Below are positions 62,801-64,000 of a stretch of 64,000 nt of DNA, one piece after another (within the stretch, counting starts at the first letter, position 1; each line of letters begins with the position of its first letter). The DNA lies in assembly GCF_910589235.1 (NCBI RefSeq), contig NC_060963.1:316501-380500 (forward strand). The letters are read 5' to 3'. Source of the stretch: Vespa crabro (lineage: Eukaryota; Arthropoda; Insecta; Hymenoptera; Vespidae). The notes under the pieces are model-generated. The model did no database searches and was not told the DNA's origin. It saw nothing but the letters and a program-made list of their open reading frames with translations. Position numbers and translations under genes: made by a program.

Positions 62801-63288
62801 GCGTACTCTCTCGACAAAAATTTTTTCTCATATACTTATAATATTTCAACTGATCTTCTTAGGGATTTCATATCTTTCTGCGTCGAATATTCCCTTGTAT
62901 TTTACCAATTCGATATTAGATTCGGAACGACGTACTCTGAATGTGGTAGCCAAATTTATAGTAGTAAACCTTTGTTCACGATCGGAGAATTAATCCAAAT
63001 TAAAATAGCGTATCTTGAAGTGGACTTTAAAAGTTTTTTTACAAATATCCTTTAGAGACGAACTAAATATTTGATATCGTACGGAGAAGTATATGAAAGG
63101 AATTGATTGTGACGATCTCACAATATCGTCTTCCGGCGTACTCGCGCGAATTGCAAAGTGAATTGCAGTTAATCCATCAGCCACCCTGCAGGCTAGATTG
63201 AGGGGAAAAGTGGGTGTCGGGGTGCGCGGAACAACTAGCTTCCGATTGGTACGAGTGGTCAGCTCGGATATGCGCACTCTCTTTCGTT

Positions 63289-63291
<3 letters not shown>

Positions 63292-63348
<57 letters not shown>
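63292..63348. repeat. (CT)n microsatellite
   Basis: A pure CT run of about 57 bp. Overlapping frames on both strands (SLSL, ERER) are artefacts. Confidence 0.97.
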
Positions 63349-63353
<5 letters not shown>

Positions 63354-63928
63354 TCTCTCCATCTCTCCGCGTCACTTCTCGTTGTTTCTTCTTCTTCTTT
63401 TTTCTCTTTCCCTCCCTCTCGCACACCGAATCTCTCGTAGAATCGTACGAGAGGCCTGCCGTCATCTGATTCACCGGCGGATGTGCGTCATAGGAGGATT
63501 TCTAGACGATTGAACTAAGTACCAGCTCTTGGCATCGCCACGCTACGTCGACCTTTTGGTGTACGACGAATGTATTTCGAATCATTAACGAGAACTAGAG
63601 CTCTCATCCGGGAGAATAGAAAGGGACAATATTCGCGAATATACATATTAACGATATAGCGGTTGATGTCCATTAAATCAAATCTCTAGATCTTACCGTA
63701 GGAAATTATCGATGCAAGACGAGTTGGAGTTAAATTACGTCATTTCACGGGGAATAAGAGCCACAATCGAGGAGGTCTATTGCATCGACCCTACTCGAAT
63801 AGACAAGACATAAAACGTGGAGACAAGCTCGTTACGATTAATCGTGGGCGACAAATTGAGGTAGCATGAAAATCCCTAAGGACCTGGTTAGAATTTCATT
63901 TGGAGGGTAGTTTTTTCGCAATACTTAC
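63349..63928. other. Non-coding stretch near the right edge
   Basis: No gene seen. If the candidate exon at the edge is real, this would be the start of its downstream intron on the minus strand. Confidence 0.5.
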
Positions 63929-64000
63929 TCCCGTTGTCGGCCAGCATATGCGTACCACCGATCGTACATTGTATTCGACGTTTCAGAAGCCGGGACAATA
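63929..64000 (-). CDS. Possible partial exon with strong donor, running off the right edge
   Basis: On the minus strand the sequence is open in two frames up to a perfect-looking donor GTAAGTATT (GT at 63928-63927). One frame reads SRLLKRRIQCTIGGTHMLA and continues to the junction; the other includes TSNTMYDRWYAYAGRQRE. Frame 1 has a stop. I do not recognise either peptide, and 72 bp is too little to decide. If real, much of the desert to the left could be an intron or 3' flank of this gene. Confidence 0.22.

Larger units (their letters stand above)
58121..63291. other. Non-coding stretch
   Basis: No supported gene. It has a 14-bp palindrome at 58379-58392, the longest GA tract (59770-59835), a TTC run near 60974 and a CT run near 61882. 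A donor-like CACAGGTAAGG near 62070 follows a 77-codon frame without recognisable character. Confidence 0.55.

Overview
The window is animal nuclear DNA, most likely from a hymenopteran insect (bee, wasp or ant). The single certain gene has ten short GT-AG introns. CpG-rich words (tcga, cgatcg, acgt) are common throughout, as in hymenopteran genomes. Long GA/CT and TA microsatellites recur every few kilobases. The gene belongs to the Venus kinase receptor family, which is found in many insects but is absent from Drosophila. The order-level assignment is inference; I cannot name the species.

Layout. Positions 1-7371 are mostly non-coding, with microsatellites and one weak minus-strand exon candidate near 2.5 kb. 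Positions 7396-12357 hold a compact, apparently intact 11-exon gene on the plus strand. I assembled it exon by exon; the spliced CDS is 4023 nt and encodes 1340 residues. From 12.4 kb to the right edge (about 51 kb) I find no convincing protein-coding gene. That stretch holds simple repeats, AT-rich homeodomain-like clusters, small palindromes and two pairs of diverged duplicated segments. It looks like a gene desert or a very large intron. A possible minus-strand exon with a strong splice donor sits at the right edge.

The gene. The predicted protein has, in order: a signal peptide; an N-terminal domain of about 350 residues that I read as a type 2 periplasmic-binding-protein fold resembling OpuAC (glycine-betaine binding) domains; a type 1 Venus flytrap domain of the amino-acid/GABA-B/mGluR kind; one transmembrane helix; and an insulin-receptor-like tyrosine kinase with all catalytic motifs and a YxxxYY activation loop. 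A roughly 160-residue tail carries a YVNL motif. The receptor would therefore carry two different bacterial-type solute-binding modules outside the cell and a tyrosine kinase inside. The OpuAC-like assignment is the most interesting point in the window and is testable by profile search or structure prediction.

Limits. Exon boundaries are inferred from splice consensus and reading-frame continuity, without transcripts. Regulatory calls in the desert are pattern-based and weak. No tRNA, rRNA, snRNA, CRISPR array or intact transposon was recognised.
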